DNA of 64,000 bases from Amycolatopsis xylanica. Its GTDB lineage: Bacteria; Actinomycetota; Actinomycetes; Mycobacteriales; Pseudonocardiaceae. Positions within the stretch are counted from its first letter, which is position 1. Every line of letters starts with the position of its first letter. Location of the stretch: NCBI RefSeq assembly GCF_900107045.1, contig NZ_FNON01000005.1, forward strand, positions 744,001 to 808,000, written 5' to 3'. A program made the position numbers and the translations under genes. Of this stretch, positions 36,495-44,586 are shown piece after piece. Below the pieces are notes generated by a model. The model did not search any database, was not told the DNA's origin, and saw only the letters and a list, made by a program, of their open reading frames with translations.

Positions 36495-37445
36495 CTAGGC
36501 GGGATTACGCCTCGGTTTGAGCCGTCCGCCCGGCAACTTCGGGGCGGGCAAACGATCACCCGGATAGCCGTCGACACGGCCGAAACGAGCTGACCCGGCT
36601 TCCCATTCCTCGCGGAACCGCGCGATCTCGTCATGATCGCGGCCGACGAAGTTCCACCACATGACCAGCTCTTCGGCGAACGGCTCACCGCCGAGCACGA
36701 TCACCCGGCTCGTTTCGTCGCCAGGATTGGCAAGGTAAAGGGAATTCGCCCCGATGCCCGCGTAGCCGAGTTCGGCGTGCGCGAGCGGTGTGCCTTCGAG
36801 TTCGACGGCGCCGGCGTCAACGAGAACACCGTGTTCGAACGCCGGGTCGACCTCGAGCGCCAGCTTCGCGCCTGGCTCCAGCACGAGTTCCGCGCCCAGC
36901 AACGGCGTGAAGGTCGGCACGGGAGAAGTGGCCCCGGCAAGCGATCCGAGAAAAACGCGCGCGGTCGCCCCCGCCAACTCGACCGGTTCAGGGACGAAAT
37001 GCTGAAAGTCGCGAGGCGCGTCCCGGTGCGCGTCCGGCAGCGCGACCCACAGTTGCACGCCGTGCAACGTCGTGCTCGCGTCGGTCGACACCTCGGAGTG
37101 GCAGATCCCGTGCCCGCCGGTCATCAGGTTCAGCTCACCCGGCCGCACCATCGCGTGCACACCCAGGCTGTCGCGATGCTCGATCTCGCCGGTGAACAGC
37201 CAGCTCACCGTCTGCAACCCGGTATGCGGATGCGGCGCGACATCCATCCGCGCGTCCTCGGGCCCGTAATGGTCGGCGAAGCACCACGCGCCGATGAGCG
37301 ACCGGTCGCGCTGCGGCAGCGTCCGCCGGACCTGCATCGCCCGCGGGCCCCCGAGCGGCACGTCGCGCGGGGTGAGCACCTCGACGGCCCGCCCCGGCTC
37401 GCTGCGGCAGGTCAACTCGGCGGGGCTGGTTTCGACGTTGCTCAC
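36495..37445 (-). CDS. Pirin-family cupin protein
   Basis: 316 residues. Pirins are bicupins; the iron-site block is visible as APHPHTGLQTVSWLFTGEIEHRDSLG, followed by GGHGICHSEVS. The C-terminal cupin contains MWWNFVGRDHDEIARFREEWEAG. Some pirins have quercetinase activity and others regulate transcription. The GTG at 37445 is used. It starts 17 nt after the atropopeptide-type P450, same strand, so it may share the transcript; an added role in that pathway is only positional. Confidence 0.88.
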   Translation of the reverse strand: MSNVETSPAELTCRSEPGRAVEVLTPRDVPLGGPRAMQVRRTLPQRDRSLIGAWCFADHYGPEDARMDVAPHPHTGLQTVSWLFTGEIEHRDSLGVHAMVRPGELNLMTGGHGICHSEVSTDASTTLHGVQLWVALPDAHRDAPRDFQHFVPEPVELAGATARVFLGSLAGATSPVPTFTPLLGAELVLEPGAKLALEVDPAFEHGVLVDAGAVELEGTPLAHAELGYAGIGANSLYLANPGDETSRVIVLGGEPFAEELVMWWNFVGRDHDEIARFREEWEAGSARFGRVDGYPGDRLPAPKLPGGRLKPRRNPA

Positions 37446-37462
37446 CCGCCGATCATAAGGCC

Positions 37463-38506
37463 CTACCTGGTCACTTTCACTTTGGTGACACCGAACAGCC
37501 CCGCGAGCGGGACCTTCGCTTCGGCTTGCGCCGGGTCGACGCGGTAGCCGCCCTCGCGGACCAGGTCGAGCAGGCGCTCGGCCAGCGGCAGCACCATGTG
37601 GCGGCCCCAGCAGCGTTCGCTGAGGTGGCCGAACGGCAAGTAGCCGAGCTGGTGGTCGGGGTCGAGCGTGGCCCAGCGCTCCGGCCGGAACTCGTCGGGG
37701 TCGTCCCAGAGCGCGGGGTCGCGGTGGCTGAGCAACGGGAACATCAGGACGTCGTCCTTCGGCCCGATCCGGGCGTCGAGCGCGGGGAATTCCGGTGACG
37801 CGACCCGCAGCAGGTTCCACGAGACGGGCAGCAGCCGCAGCGTCTCGTGGATGATGTCGCGGTTCGACCACTGGTCGTCGAAGGGGGCGCCGAGCCAGAT
37901 CGCGCTCGCGACCAGCTGCGAAACCGTGAAGCACACGGGAGCGGAAGCGCGCCGATAGAGCCCCATGGCGCGAAACTTGGCGTGGTAGCCCCGCGCCTCG
38001 GCGGCGATCTTCCCCAGGTTCGAGATCGGCGCGTCCGGCGAGGGCCATCCGGGCAGTGCCGAGCCCGCGGTCACGACGGCCCTGGTCAGCGCGGTGGTCC
38101 ATTCCAGCCGCCGATCCATCAGCGCGAGCAGTCGCATCGGATCGCCGGGAAAGATGAGATCACGTAAATAGACATGTCCGACATGCGGCCATTCCCCGGA
38201 CAGGTCGACCGGCCGTTCGTCGGTTTTCTTCAAGGCGATCCGCACATCCTGCCCGACCGCCCGCATGAGCCCGGTCGATTCCGGCCGGCTGATCGATTTG
38301 CCCTGCAGCGGCTTGAACGTCGGCCGCTCGAAATCATTGGCAGGCCTGCTGGCCATGATCGCGTCGATCAGGTGCGGATCGCCGATCCCCACCGTGTCGT
38401 GATCCAGCCGGAAAAGACCATCGCCGCGATGTTTTCGCAGCAATTCGTCAATTCTCGGTGCGAAGACGATGGTGCGGGCGATGCCGCCCGTGGTGGAAAC
38501 CTGCAT
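37463..38506 (-). CDS. Short cytochrome P450 of an atropopeptide-type RiPP locus
   Basis: 347 residues, shorter than the usual 400. The ExxR motif is E221-R224 (HETLRLLP), PERF-like is EFRPERW, and the haem Cys is C299 in PFGHLSERCWG. The usual I-helix A/G-G-x-D/E-T oxygen-activation motif is not seen; the matching stretch reads QLVASAIWLGAP. In atropopeptide loci (tryptorubin type) a single P450 installs several C-C and C-N crosslinks between aromatic residues of the precursor. It lies 104 nt after a precursor ending AWYIWW, with a stem-loop between, which supports that role. Confidence 0.85.
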   Translation of the reverse strand: MQVSTTGGIARTIVFAPRIDELLRKHRGDGLFRLDHDTVGIGDPHLIDAIMASRPANDFERPTFKPLQGKSISRPESTGLMRAVGQDVRIALKKTDERPVDLSGEWPHVGHVYLRDLIFPGDPMRLLALMDRRLEWTTALTRAVVTAGSALPGWPSPDAPISNLGKIAAEARGYHAKFRAMGLYRRASAPVCFTVSQLVASAIWLGAPFDDQWSNRDIIHETLRLLPVSWNLLRVASPEFPALDARIGPKDDVLMFPLLSHRDPALWDDPDEFRPERWATLDPDHQLGYLPFGHLSERCWGRHMVLPLAERLLDLVREGGYRVDPAQAEAKVPLAGLFGVTKVKVTR

Positions 38507-38532
38507 TTCAGGGCACTCCCAGCCGTGACCGG

Positions 38533-38580
38533 ACCCCAGGTCGGCGGCGGCCTCGCGGGAGGTCGCCGCCGACCTGGGGT
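38533..38580 (-). terminator. Strong stem-loop between precursor gene and P450 gene
   Basis: ACCCCAGGTCGGCGGC (38533-38548) pairs perfectly with GCCGCCGACCTGGGGT (38565-38580); the loop itself contains a CCTC/GAGG pair. On the minus strand there is no T run after it, so it may be a partial terminator or mRNA stabiliser. Either would raise precursor transcript over P450 transcript, as is common in RiPP operons. Confidence 0.65.
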
Positions 38581-38610
38581 TTCTTAAGGAATTACCAGGT
38601 CAGCGCCTGT

Positions 38611-38682
38611 TCACCACCAGATGTACCAAGCGTAGGCCTTGAGGCTCTTCTCGGGCTTGAACTTCCGCATGAGTGCCTTCAT
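38611..38682 (-). CDS. Atropopeptide-type RiPP precursor peptide (23 residues)
   Basis: A gene too short for usual ORF calling. GGAGGT lies at 38694-38689, 6 nt before the ATG. The peptide has a Lys-rich leader (MKALMRKFKPEKSLK) and an aromatic C-terminal part (AYAWYIWW), then stop. Tryptorubin A is made from the hexapeptide AWYIWY, so the likely core is AWYIWW, with Trp in place of the last Tyr. The adjacent P450 would crosslink it and a host protease would remove the leader. The core boundary is inferred by this comparison. A related Amycolatopsis atropopeptide (amyxirubin) is known, so novelty needs checking. Confidence 0.9.
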   Translation of the reverse strand: MKALMRKFKPEKSLKAYAWYIWW

Positions 38683-38819
38683 AGCAATACCTCCGGGTGT
38701 ATCTGGATGTTTTTCAAGGTCAGGCGACTCCGGGACGGTGGATCACACCAATGCGAGTGAAGCAATTGCATTCCCCCCGAATTTGCGCCTTGAAAAAAGT
38801 CAATCCCAGCCCGAGTTGA

Positions 38820-38834
38820 ACGTCAATGTGACGT
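38820..38834. promoter_or_regulatory. Perfect palindrome ACGTCA-N3-TGACGT upstream of the precursor gene
   Basis: ACGTCAATGTGACGT is a 6+6 inverted repeat about 140 nt upstream of the precursor ATG, inside the A/T-rich promoter region. Its size fits a dimeric regulator site. No regulator gene is adjacent, so the factor is unknown. Confidence 0.4.
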
Positions 38835-38967
38835 AGCTCACTTATCAATAAAATAGATTCCATGTATTTGGCGAACTCACCCGATGTTCCGCTGAAAGAG
38901 ATTGCTGACAACTTCCTGACATATTCCTTACTGAATTTCCACCGGGTGATGATTTGTCAAGATGCTT

Positions 38968-39018
38968 GCGCGAGTGGTACCTCTGCTCCGTTAGATGCAG
39001 CGGAGTTCCCACTCGCGC
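38968..39018. repeat. 51-nt imperfect palindrome, second copy
   Basis: GCGCGAGTGG ... CCACTCGCGC, with the inner sequence TACCTCTGCTCCGTTAGATG shared almost exactly with the copy at 5256-5306 (only a few changes, mostly in paired outer positions). Confidence 0.7.
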
Positions 39019-39087
39019 GGGCACGGTCTCCTGATTCGAGCTGCGTTATTCGACCTGCCCGTCGCGCTCCGACGTCCGTTACGGGTG

Positions 39088-39133
39088 GTCGTGAGTGTTC
39101 CGGCCGGTTCTAACCGGCCTAAACACTCACGAC
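39088..39133. terminator. 46-nt hairpin, copy 5 of 8 (chimeric arms)
   Basis: Left inner arm is of the TTCCGGCC type, right inner arm of the GGCCTAAA type, so the arms derive from different variants. It sits 9 nt after the MFS gene stop on its transcript and probably terminates the 12-kb operon. Confidence 0.6.
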
Positions 39134-39141
39134 CCCAACGG

Positions 39142-40350
39142 CTAGGCGGGTACGGGCTCGGGGGTGACCGGGGTCCGGTTGAGCAGCACCCGGAACTGGG
39201 CGATCACCACGAGCCCGGCCACGCCGTACAGGAGCGCGATGCCCCACGGCGGGACCAGGGCGCCCAGGGTGATGCAGCCGGCCGCGAGCATCTGGGCGAC
39301 CCGGATGTTCAGGTTGTACACCGCCATATAGCGGGTACGGGCCTGGTCCGGGACCATGTTCGCCAGCATCGCCTGCTTGACCGGGACGTTCATCAGCTCG
39401 CCGACCGTGAACACCGCGCCCGCGATCAGCAGCACCCAGCCCGTGTTCGACACCGCCAGCACCATGTACCCGGCCGTGAACAGCCCGACGCCCGCGAACA
39501 GCCGGAACCTGTCCGAGAGCCGCCGGAACAGCAGGTGCGAGAACAGCGCGAGCACCACGACCAAGGCCGTGTTCTCCGCGCGCAGGACGCCCAAGATCTC
39601 GACGCCATTGGGCATGTCGTGCGCCAGCCGGACACCGACGTAGTTGACCAGCTGGAACTCGATCGCCATGATCAGCGTCGCCGCGACCATGAACCGGATG
39701 AACATCCCGTCACGCAGCACGAGCCGATAGCCTGCCGAGAACTCACGCAGGACCGAAGCGCGCGGCGCGGCCGGGTCACCGTCCGGTTTGGACTCCGCGA
39801 TGAGGAAGTACGTCACCGCGAACACGCCCGCCGTGCACGCGGCCGCGCCGCCGAGCAGCAGCGTGAAGTGTCCATTGTAGAGGAATCCGCCGAGCAGGCC
39901 GCCGATGGCGAGCGCGAGGTTCGTCGCCCAGTAGTTCATCGTGTAGACCTGCTTGCGGTCCTCCGGCGTGGTGACGTCGACGATCATCGCGTCGTTCGCG
40001 GGCAGCGCGAGGCTGGCCGCGAACTTGTTGACCAAATAGCCCGCGTACACCAGCAGGGTCACGTTCGACGCGTCGGCGACGGCCATCACCGCGAAGCTGG
40101 CGAAGCCGCCGAATTCGGCCAGCAGCAAGGTGTTGCGGCGGCCACGGGTGTCGGAGATGTGGCCGCCGACGAGCATGCCGATCACGCCGAGCGAGACGAC
40201 CGCGAACATCAGCACGCCCGCCACCGCGATGCCGAAGCGGAACGCCAGATAGATCGCCATGAACGAGGTGATCATCGAGTCGAGCAGCCGGTTGACGAAC
40301 CCGACGCCGATGCGGATCCGCAACGTCGGATGCAGGCTCAGGAAGTTCAT
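39142..40350 (-). CDS. MFS transporter, probable exporter of the N-N cluster product
   Basis: 402 residues with about 12 hydrophobic helices. The loop-2/3 motif is recognisable as GGHISDTRGRRNTLLLAEFGG, and ISDTRGR marks the major facilitator superfamily. It is the last gene of the operon; its ATG overlaps the stop of the ATP-grasp gene (ATGA). By position it should export the product and give self-protection. Drug-type MFS specificity cannot be read from the sequence. Confidence 0.88.
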   Translation of the reverse strand: MNFLSLHPTLRIRIGVGFVNRLLDSMITSFMAIYLAFRFGIAVAGVLMFAVVSLGVIGMLVGGHISDTRGRRNTLLLAEFGGFASFAVMAVADASNVTLLVYAGYLVNKFAASLALPANDAMIVDVTTPEDRKQVYTMNYWATNLALAIGGLLGGFLYNGHFTLLLGGAAACTAGVFAVTYFLIAESKPDGDPAAPRASVLREFSAGYRLVLRDGMFIRFMVAATLIMAIEFQLVNYVGVRLAHDMPNGVEILGVLRAENTALVVVLALFSHLLFRRLSDRFRLFAGVGLFTAGYMVLAVSNTGWVLLIAGAVFTVGELMNVPVKQAMLANMVPDQARTRYMAVYNLNIRVAQMLAAGCITLGALVPPWGIALLYGVAGLVVIAQFRVLLNRTPVTPEPVPA

Positions 40351-41570
40351 TCCGTCACCACCGTCACGAGTGACTTGATCAGTTCGAGTCGCGTCTCGGT
40401 CTCGGCTTCGTCCTTTCCGGACAACGTGACGTAGCCGTGGCGCGTCTTCGAGTCGACCGTCTCCGGGATGACGTCGCCCGGCGAGAACGGGAAGCTCAGT
40501 TCGGCCACGAAATCCAGGTCGCGGACCGCGTCGAGACCGTCGACCGACCGCAGAACGCCGGGCTTGAAGGAGAAGTAGTGCACGCGGGCCACGTCCGACC
40601 GGGTCTTCGGGTCCAGTGCCTCGCCCTTCAACGCCCTGAAGATGGCGCGCTCGATGTCGAAGCCGGTGGCCATCTCCACGAGCTGGGGAATGCGGTCACC
40701 GCCGAGCCGCGCCTGCGATTCGACGATTTTCGGGCCGCGCTTGGTCCAGATGACCTCGGTGTGGGCGGGGCCGTTCTGGTAGCCGGTGACGCGCAGCAGG
40801 TGCCTGGTCAGCGTGGCGATCGCCTTGGTCTGGGACGACTCGGCGACCGGGTGGACGTGACCAGCCTCGACCACCGACGGCGGCGGGCCGAGTATCTTGC
40901 GGGTGATGCCGATGATGTGGTGCTCACCGCGCACCGAGATGCTCTCGACGCTGAACTCGGGTCCGTCGAGGAACTCCTCGATCAGCACCGGGCCGGTGTA
41001 GTCGTAGGACTCCAGCAGCCTGCCCCAGTCCGCGAGCTGCGCGCGGTCGGTCAGCTTGAGCACGCCCCGGCTGCCCGCCAGGTCCGTCGGCTTGACGATG
41101 GCGGGCAGGCGGAAGTCGCCGATCATCGACTCGACGTCCTGCCAGCGCTGGGCGTAGGCGTACTGGACGCTGGAAAGTCCATGCGCGGTAAGGAGTTTCC
41201 GCATCTCGGCCTTGTCGTTGAGCAGGCGGATCGAGCGCGGCGGGTTGACCGCCTTGCCCAGCTCGTCCGCGATCTCGTACGCGGCGAGCATGCTGGTCTC
41301 CTGGCCGACGTGGTAGATCTGCTGGGCGCCGGAGTTCGCCGCGGCCTTCTCGATGGTCTCGGCGAACTCCTCCGCGTCCGTGAAGTCGGCGAGGATGAAG
41401 TCTTCGGCGAGGCCTTCGACTTCTTTGAGGTAGGCGGGGAAACCGGCAGGCCCGGTCGGCATGACCGAGGCCAGCGAGGGGTCCCAGATGGCACTGACGG
41501 CGAACCCCTCTTGCGTGGCCTTCTTCACGAAAGCCTTGTAGGGCATCACCATCACAAGTGGGGTGACCAT
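40347..41570 (-). CDS. ATP-grasp ligase 1
   Basis: 407 residues of the ATP-grasp fold (carbamoyl-phosphate synthase/amino-acid ligase type). Nucleotide-binding features include LPAIVKPTDLAGSRGV, PVLIEEFLDGPEFSVESI and the metal-binding GPKIVESQARLGGDRIPQL. These enzymes activate a carboxylate as acyl phosphate and join it to an amine. The ATG at 41570 follows AAGGAG, and the upstream gene's stop lies in that Shine-Dalgarno region. With the second ATP-grasp gene this suggests two amide (or ester) bonds in the product. Confidence 0.88.
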   Translation of the reverse strand: MVTPLVMVMPYKAFVKKATQEGFAVSAIWDPSLASVMPTGPAGFPAYLKEVEGLAEDFILADFTDAEEFAETIEKAAANSGAQQIYHVGQETSMLAAYEIADELGKAVNPPRSIRLLNDKAEMRKLLTAHGLSSVQYAYAQRWQDVESMIGDFRLPAIVKPTDLAGSRGVLKLTDRAQLADWGRLLESYDYTGPVLIEEFLDGPEFSVESISVRGEHHIIGITRKILGPPPSVVEAGHVHPVAESSQTKAIATLTRHLLRVTGYQNGPAHTEVIWTKRGPKIVESQARLGGDRIPQLVEMATGFDIERAIFRALKGEALDPKTRSDVARVHYFSFKPGVLRSVDGLDAVRDLDFVAELSFPFSPGDVIPETVDSKTRHGYVTLSGKDEAETETRLELIKSLVTVVTE

Positions 41571-41581
41571 GATCGTCTCCT

Positions 41582-43219
41582 TTAGACGGTAGCGAAGCGG
41601 CGTGGGTCGGCGGAATAGGTTTCGAGTGCGTCGTACTTCTGGCGGAGCTGTCGCTTGAGGACTTTCCCGGTGACACCGACCGGCACGCCTGCGTCGCTGA
41701 TCTCCAGCACGCCGAGCCGCGGATGCCCCGCGGCGTCGAGTGCCTCGTTCGCGAGCAGGAGCAGCTTCTCGGCTTCGACGACCACGTCATCGCCGATGCT
41801 CACCAGCGCCACCGGGGTGACGGCGCCGTCGTGCTTGCCCGCCACGACCGAGGCGTCCACGACCTCGGGCACGCCGGAGAGGATGGCCTCCTCCATCGAC
41901 ACCGAGTAGCCGACACCGTGTGGCGTCTCGATCACGTCGGCGGAGCGGTCGACCAGGAAGTGGTCGCCGTTCTCGTCGCGGTAGGCGTTGTCGCCGGTGA
42001 GCCAGTACCCGGCGAGGCGGCTGCTGTAGGTGATGTCGGCGTTGGCCCAGTAGCCCGGGGTGATCGCCGGGCCGCGTGCGCCGAGCAGGCCGATCTCGTT
42101 GTCGGCCGCGATCGTGCCGTCGGCGCGCAGCACGACCACCTCGGCGACACCGACCGGTTTGCCCGCGCAGCGGTCGTTGCGTGCGGTGCTCAGGTTGCGG
42201 ATCTTGAGCAGTACGCCCCAGCCGAGCTCGGTGGTGCCCAGCCGGTCGAGAAACACCGACGGCGGCTTGTGTGGACTGCGCAAACCGAGGATGTGCTTGA
42301 TATGCGTCTCGTGCACGGCGTCCCCAATGGACACCCAGACGTTCACTGAGTCGACCGAACCCGGTTTGATCTCCAGCCCGGGAATCTCGGCGTAGGCGTG
42401 CGCGAACGACATCACCGCGCTCGGCTTCTGCTGGACGACGCAGTCGACGAGTTCCGCGGCGCAGCGGTCGAACGCGGCCACCGTGTTGGCGCCCGCCAGC
42501 ACCGCGTACGCCGTGTACGCGATACAGCCGAGATGTGACTGGGGGAGCGAGGTCATGGTGACCGCACCCGGGAACTCCTTGTGGTCGACCAGCCGGAACT
42601 TCGGACCAGCCACAATGGACTGATGCGTGTGGACGGTCGGCTTCGGCTCGCCGGTCGTGCCCGACGAGTGCAGGATGACCACCGGATCCTCGTTCTTGTG
42701 TTGGAACCTGGCCTCGGACGGCAGATCGGCGGCCGGGGGAGCGGGCAGCGCCTCGGCCGTGACGATCCAGTTCAGCTCCGGCAGATCGACGAGCCGCGAC
42801 TCGGTCGTGTACAGCCCGACCGGCGTGGTCTGCTCGATCAGCGACCGCGCGATGTCCGCCGGCGCGTTGCTGTTGATCAGCACCGCGATCGCGCCGATCT
42901 GCGCGAGCGCGTAGAAGTGCACCGAGTACGCGAACGAGTCGTCGAGGTAGACGGCGACGCGATCGCGCGGCACCACGCCCTGTGCGAGGTACCAGGCCGA
43001 CCAGTTCTGCACCAGCCAGTCGAGCTTGAGCAGGCTGAACTCGCAGGTCTCCCAGCCGGGGCTGAGCGGGATCGGGCGTTCCGTGCGCAGGAACGGCAGC
43101 TCCGGATGCGGGCTGTAGGCGATCGCCGACCGCAGCAGGTTGCCGCCGCCGACGGCCGGGTCGGCGGCGAGTTCGGCCCGCCGCCGCGGCGACAGGGTGG
43201 TCTCACTCGAGAGTGCCAT
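41582..43219 (-). CDS. Acyl/aminoacyl-AMP ligase (ANL superfamily)
   Basis: 545 residues. The ANL P-loop is VVILHSSGTTGEPKPTVHTH; later motifs are LDRLGTTELGWG, GYWLTGDNAYRDENGD and the C-terminal Lys block VGVTGKVLKRQLRQKY. No carrier domain is attached and no free carrier protein lies in the operon, so it may transfer to CoA or to an amine directly. It starts 4 nt downstream of the second ATP-grasp gene's stop. The ATG at 43219 is used; the longer frame upstream lies in the ATP-grasp gene. Confidence 0.87.
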   Translation of the reverse strand: MALSSETTLSPRRRAELAADPAVGGGNLLRSAIAYSPHPELPFLRTERPIPLSPGWETCEFSLLKLDWLVQNWSAWYLAQGVVPRDRVAVYLDDSFAYSVHFYALAQIGAIAVLINSNAPADIARSLIEQTTPVGLYTTESRLVDLPELNWIVTAEALPAPPAADLPSEARFQHKNEDPVVILHSSGTTGEPKPTVHTHQSIVAGPKFRLVDHKEFPGAVTMTSLPQSHLGCIAYTAYAVLAGANTVAAFDRCAAELVDCVVQQKPSAVMSFAHAYAEIPGLEIKPGSVDSVNVWVSIGDAVHETHIKHILGLRSPHKPPSVFLDRLGTTELGWGVLLKIRNLSTARNDRCAGKPVGVAEVVVLRADGTIAADNEIGLLGARGPAITPGYWANADITYSSRLAGYWLTGDNAYRDENGDHFLVDRSADVIETPHGVGYSVSMEEAILSGVPEVVDASVVAGKHDGAVTPVALVSIGDDVVVEAEKLLLLANEALDAAGHPRLGVLEISDAGVPVGVTGKVLKRQLRQKYDALETYSADPRRFATV

Positions 43220-43223
43220 CGGA

Positions 43224-44510
43224 CTACCTTTCCGACACGACGTGGACGGTGACCTCACCGGCGAACCACTCGGCGAGCGGCTCGGCCGGGCTGCCGAACG
43301 GGACGTCGAACAGCACCGAACCGGAGCGCTGCTCGCCGTCGGTCTGCGCCCCCAGCACGGCTCCGGGCTGCTGGGTGACGAACACGGCACGGGCTCCGGC
43401 GGGTGCGTTCGCGGCCACGGGCGCCATCGCGGGGTACCGGTCGTCCCGCTCCACCCAGGAAACCGGGGCGCTGGTGCTGGTCACGTCGACCAGCACACCG
43501 TGCGGGTGATCCAGATAGACCTGCCGGGCGCGACGGCGCGGCGCGGGGTAGTCGGCGGGCTGGCCGAGCGCGAGGTCCAGCATCACCGGCTCCAGCGGCT
43601 CGCCCGTCGCCAGGTGCCACAGGAACGTGATCCCGCCGCCGGGCACCCGGACCGCGACCTCCATCAGCACCGCGCGGCCCTCGGAGATGCGGAACTCCGC
43701 GTGCGCGATCCCGTCGCGGAAGTCCAAGCGCCGCAACACTTCCGCGTTCGCGGCGAACAGCAGGTCCTCGTCGCTCACGGCCAGCTCGGCCGGGCAGGTG
43801 TGGCCCATCTCGGTGAAGAACGACCCCGAGGACTCGTTGGTCTCCTTGGCCGTGACCGCGTTCCAGAACACCTTGCCGTGCTGCACCAGCGATTCGACCG
43901 AGAACTCCGGGCCGACGACCCGGCTCTCGATCAGCACGATCTCGTCGGCCGGATAGCCTGCGAGAACCTCGGCGAGCCGCTCGCCGTCGTCGACCTGGTA
44001 GACGCCCAGGCTGGAGAACCGGCCGATCGGCTTGACCACCACCGGGAAGCTGATCTCCGCCGGGTCGACGTCCGCGCGCTCGGCGGGCGTGACCACCCGC
44101 CAGTCCGGCGAGTACTCGGGTAAAGCCGTGCGCTGCAACAGCTTGTTCCGCGAGATCCGGCTCGCGCCCGAGCCCGCGCCCGGCAGCCCGAGCACGTCCG
44201 CGACCACCCCGGTCGGCTCGACGAACAGGTCGCCGATGCACATGGTGCCCTGGACGTCGTAGCGCCGCAGCAGCGGCTGGATACCCGGCATGACCGCGTC
44301 GACGGTCGCGTCCGGGACCTCGACGACGTCGGCCAGCTGGGACAGTGGATGGCTCGGATCCGCGCGTAACTCGGCGAGCCGCGCGGGGTCGGTGTGCGGG
44401 GTGACCACGAGCAGCGGCGCGTAGCCACGGCGCCGTGCCTCGGTGATGAGCCTGGCCTGCCGCGCGACGATCACGAGGTCGCCGAGGAACAGGAAAGCGG
44501 GTGCGCGCAT
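43224..44510 (-). CDS. ATP-grasp ligase 2
   Basis: 428 residues. N-terminal Rossmann-like part (APAFLFLGDLVIVARQARLI), then ATP-grasp signatures FPVVVKPIGRFSSLGV, EIVLIESRVVGPEFSVESL and AVLMEVAVRVPGGGITFLW. It is related to, but clearly different from, ATP-grasp 1 and to BtrJ/BacD-like amino acid ligases. The ATG at 44510 has GGAGGG 7 nt ahead. A hairpin lies between it and the upstream oxygenase gene. Confidence 0.86.
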   Translation of the reverse strand: MRAPAFLFLGDLVIVARQARLITEARRRGYAPLLVVTPHTDPARLAELRADPSHPLSQLADVVEVPDATVDAVMPGIQPLLRRYDVQGTMCIGDLFVEPTGVVADVLGLPGAGSGASRISRNKLLQRTALPEYSPDWRVVTPAERADVDPAEISFPVVVKPIGRFSSLGVYQVDDGERLAEVLAGYPADEIVLIESRVVGPEFSVESLVQHGKVFWNAVTAKETNESSGSFFTEMGHTCPAELAVSDEDLLFAANAEVLRRLDFRDGIAHAEFRISEGRAVLMEVAVRVPGGGITFLWHLATGEPLEPVMLDLALGQPADYPAPRRRARQVYLDHPHGVLVDVTSTSAPVSWVERDDRYPAMAPVAANAPAGARAVFVTQQPGAVLGAQTDGEQRSGSVLFDVPFGSPAEPLAEWFAGEVTVHVVSER

Positions 44511-44532
44511 GGGAAATCCCTCCAGAAACGAC

Positions 44533-44567
44533 GAACGCCCCACCCGGGATTCCCGGATGGGGCGTTC
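44533..44567 (-). terminator. Intra-operon hairpin
   Basis: GAACGCCCCACCCGGGA (44533-44549) pairs with TCCCGGATGGGGCGTTC (44551-44567) with a single mismatch and almost no loop. It lies in the 76-nt gap between the oxygenase and ATP-grasp 2 and is the only strong secondary structure inside the operon. It may lower downstream expression or protect mRNA ends. Confidence 0.6.
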
Positions 44568-44586
44568 TTGGTTGTATGCGGTTGTG

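Larger units (their letters stand above)
38683..39141. other. Intergenic region: precursor promoter side and repeat copies
   Basis: 459 nt without a convincing gene. The left 180 nt is more A/T-rich than the rest of the window and should hold the promoter of the atropopeptide locus. The right part holds the second copy of a 51-nt palindrome (38968-39018) and hairpin copy 5 (39088-39133), which lies downstream of the MFS gene stop. Confidence 0.6.

Noticed and set aside
38720..38911. 63-residue ORF upstream of the precursor gene
   Set aside because: No RBS; it overlaps the A/T-rich promoter region and the ACGTCA palindrome, and composition does not match coding DNA here.
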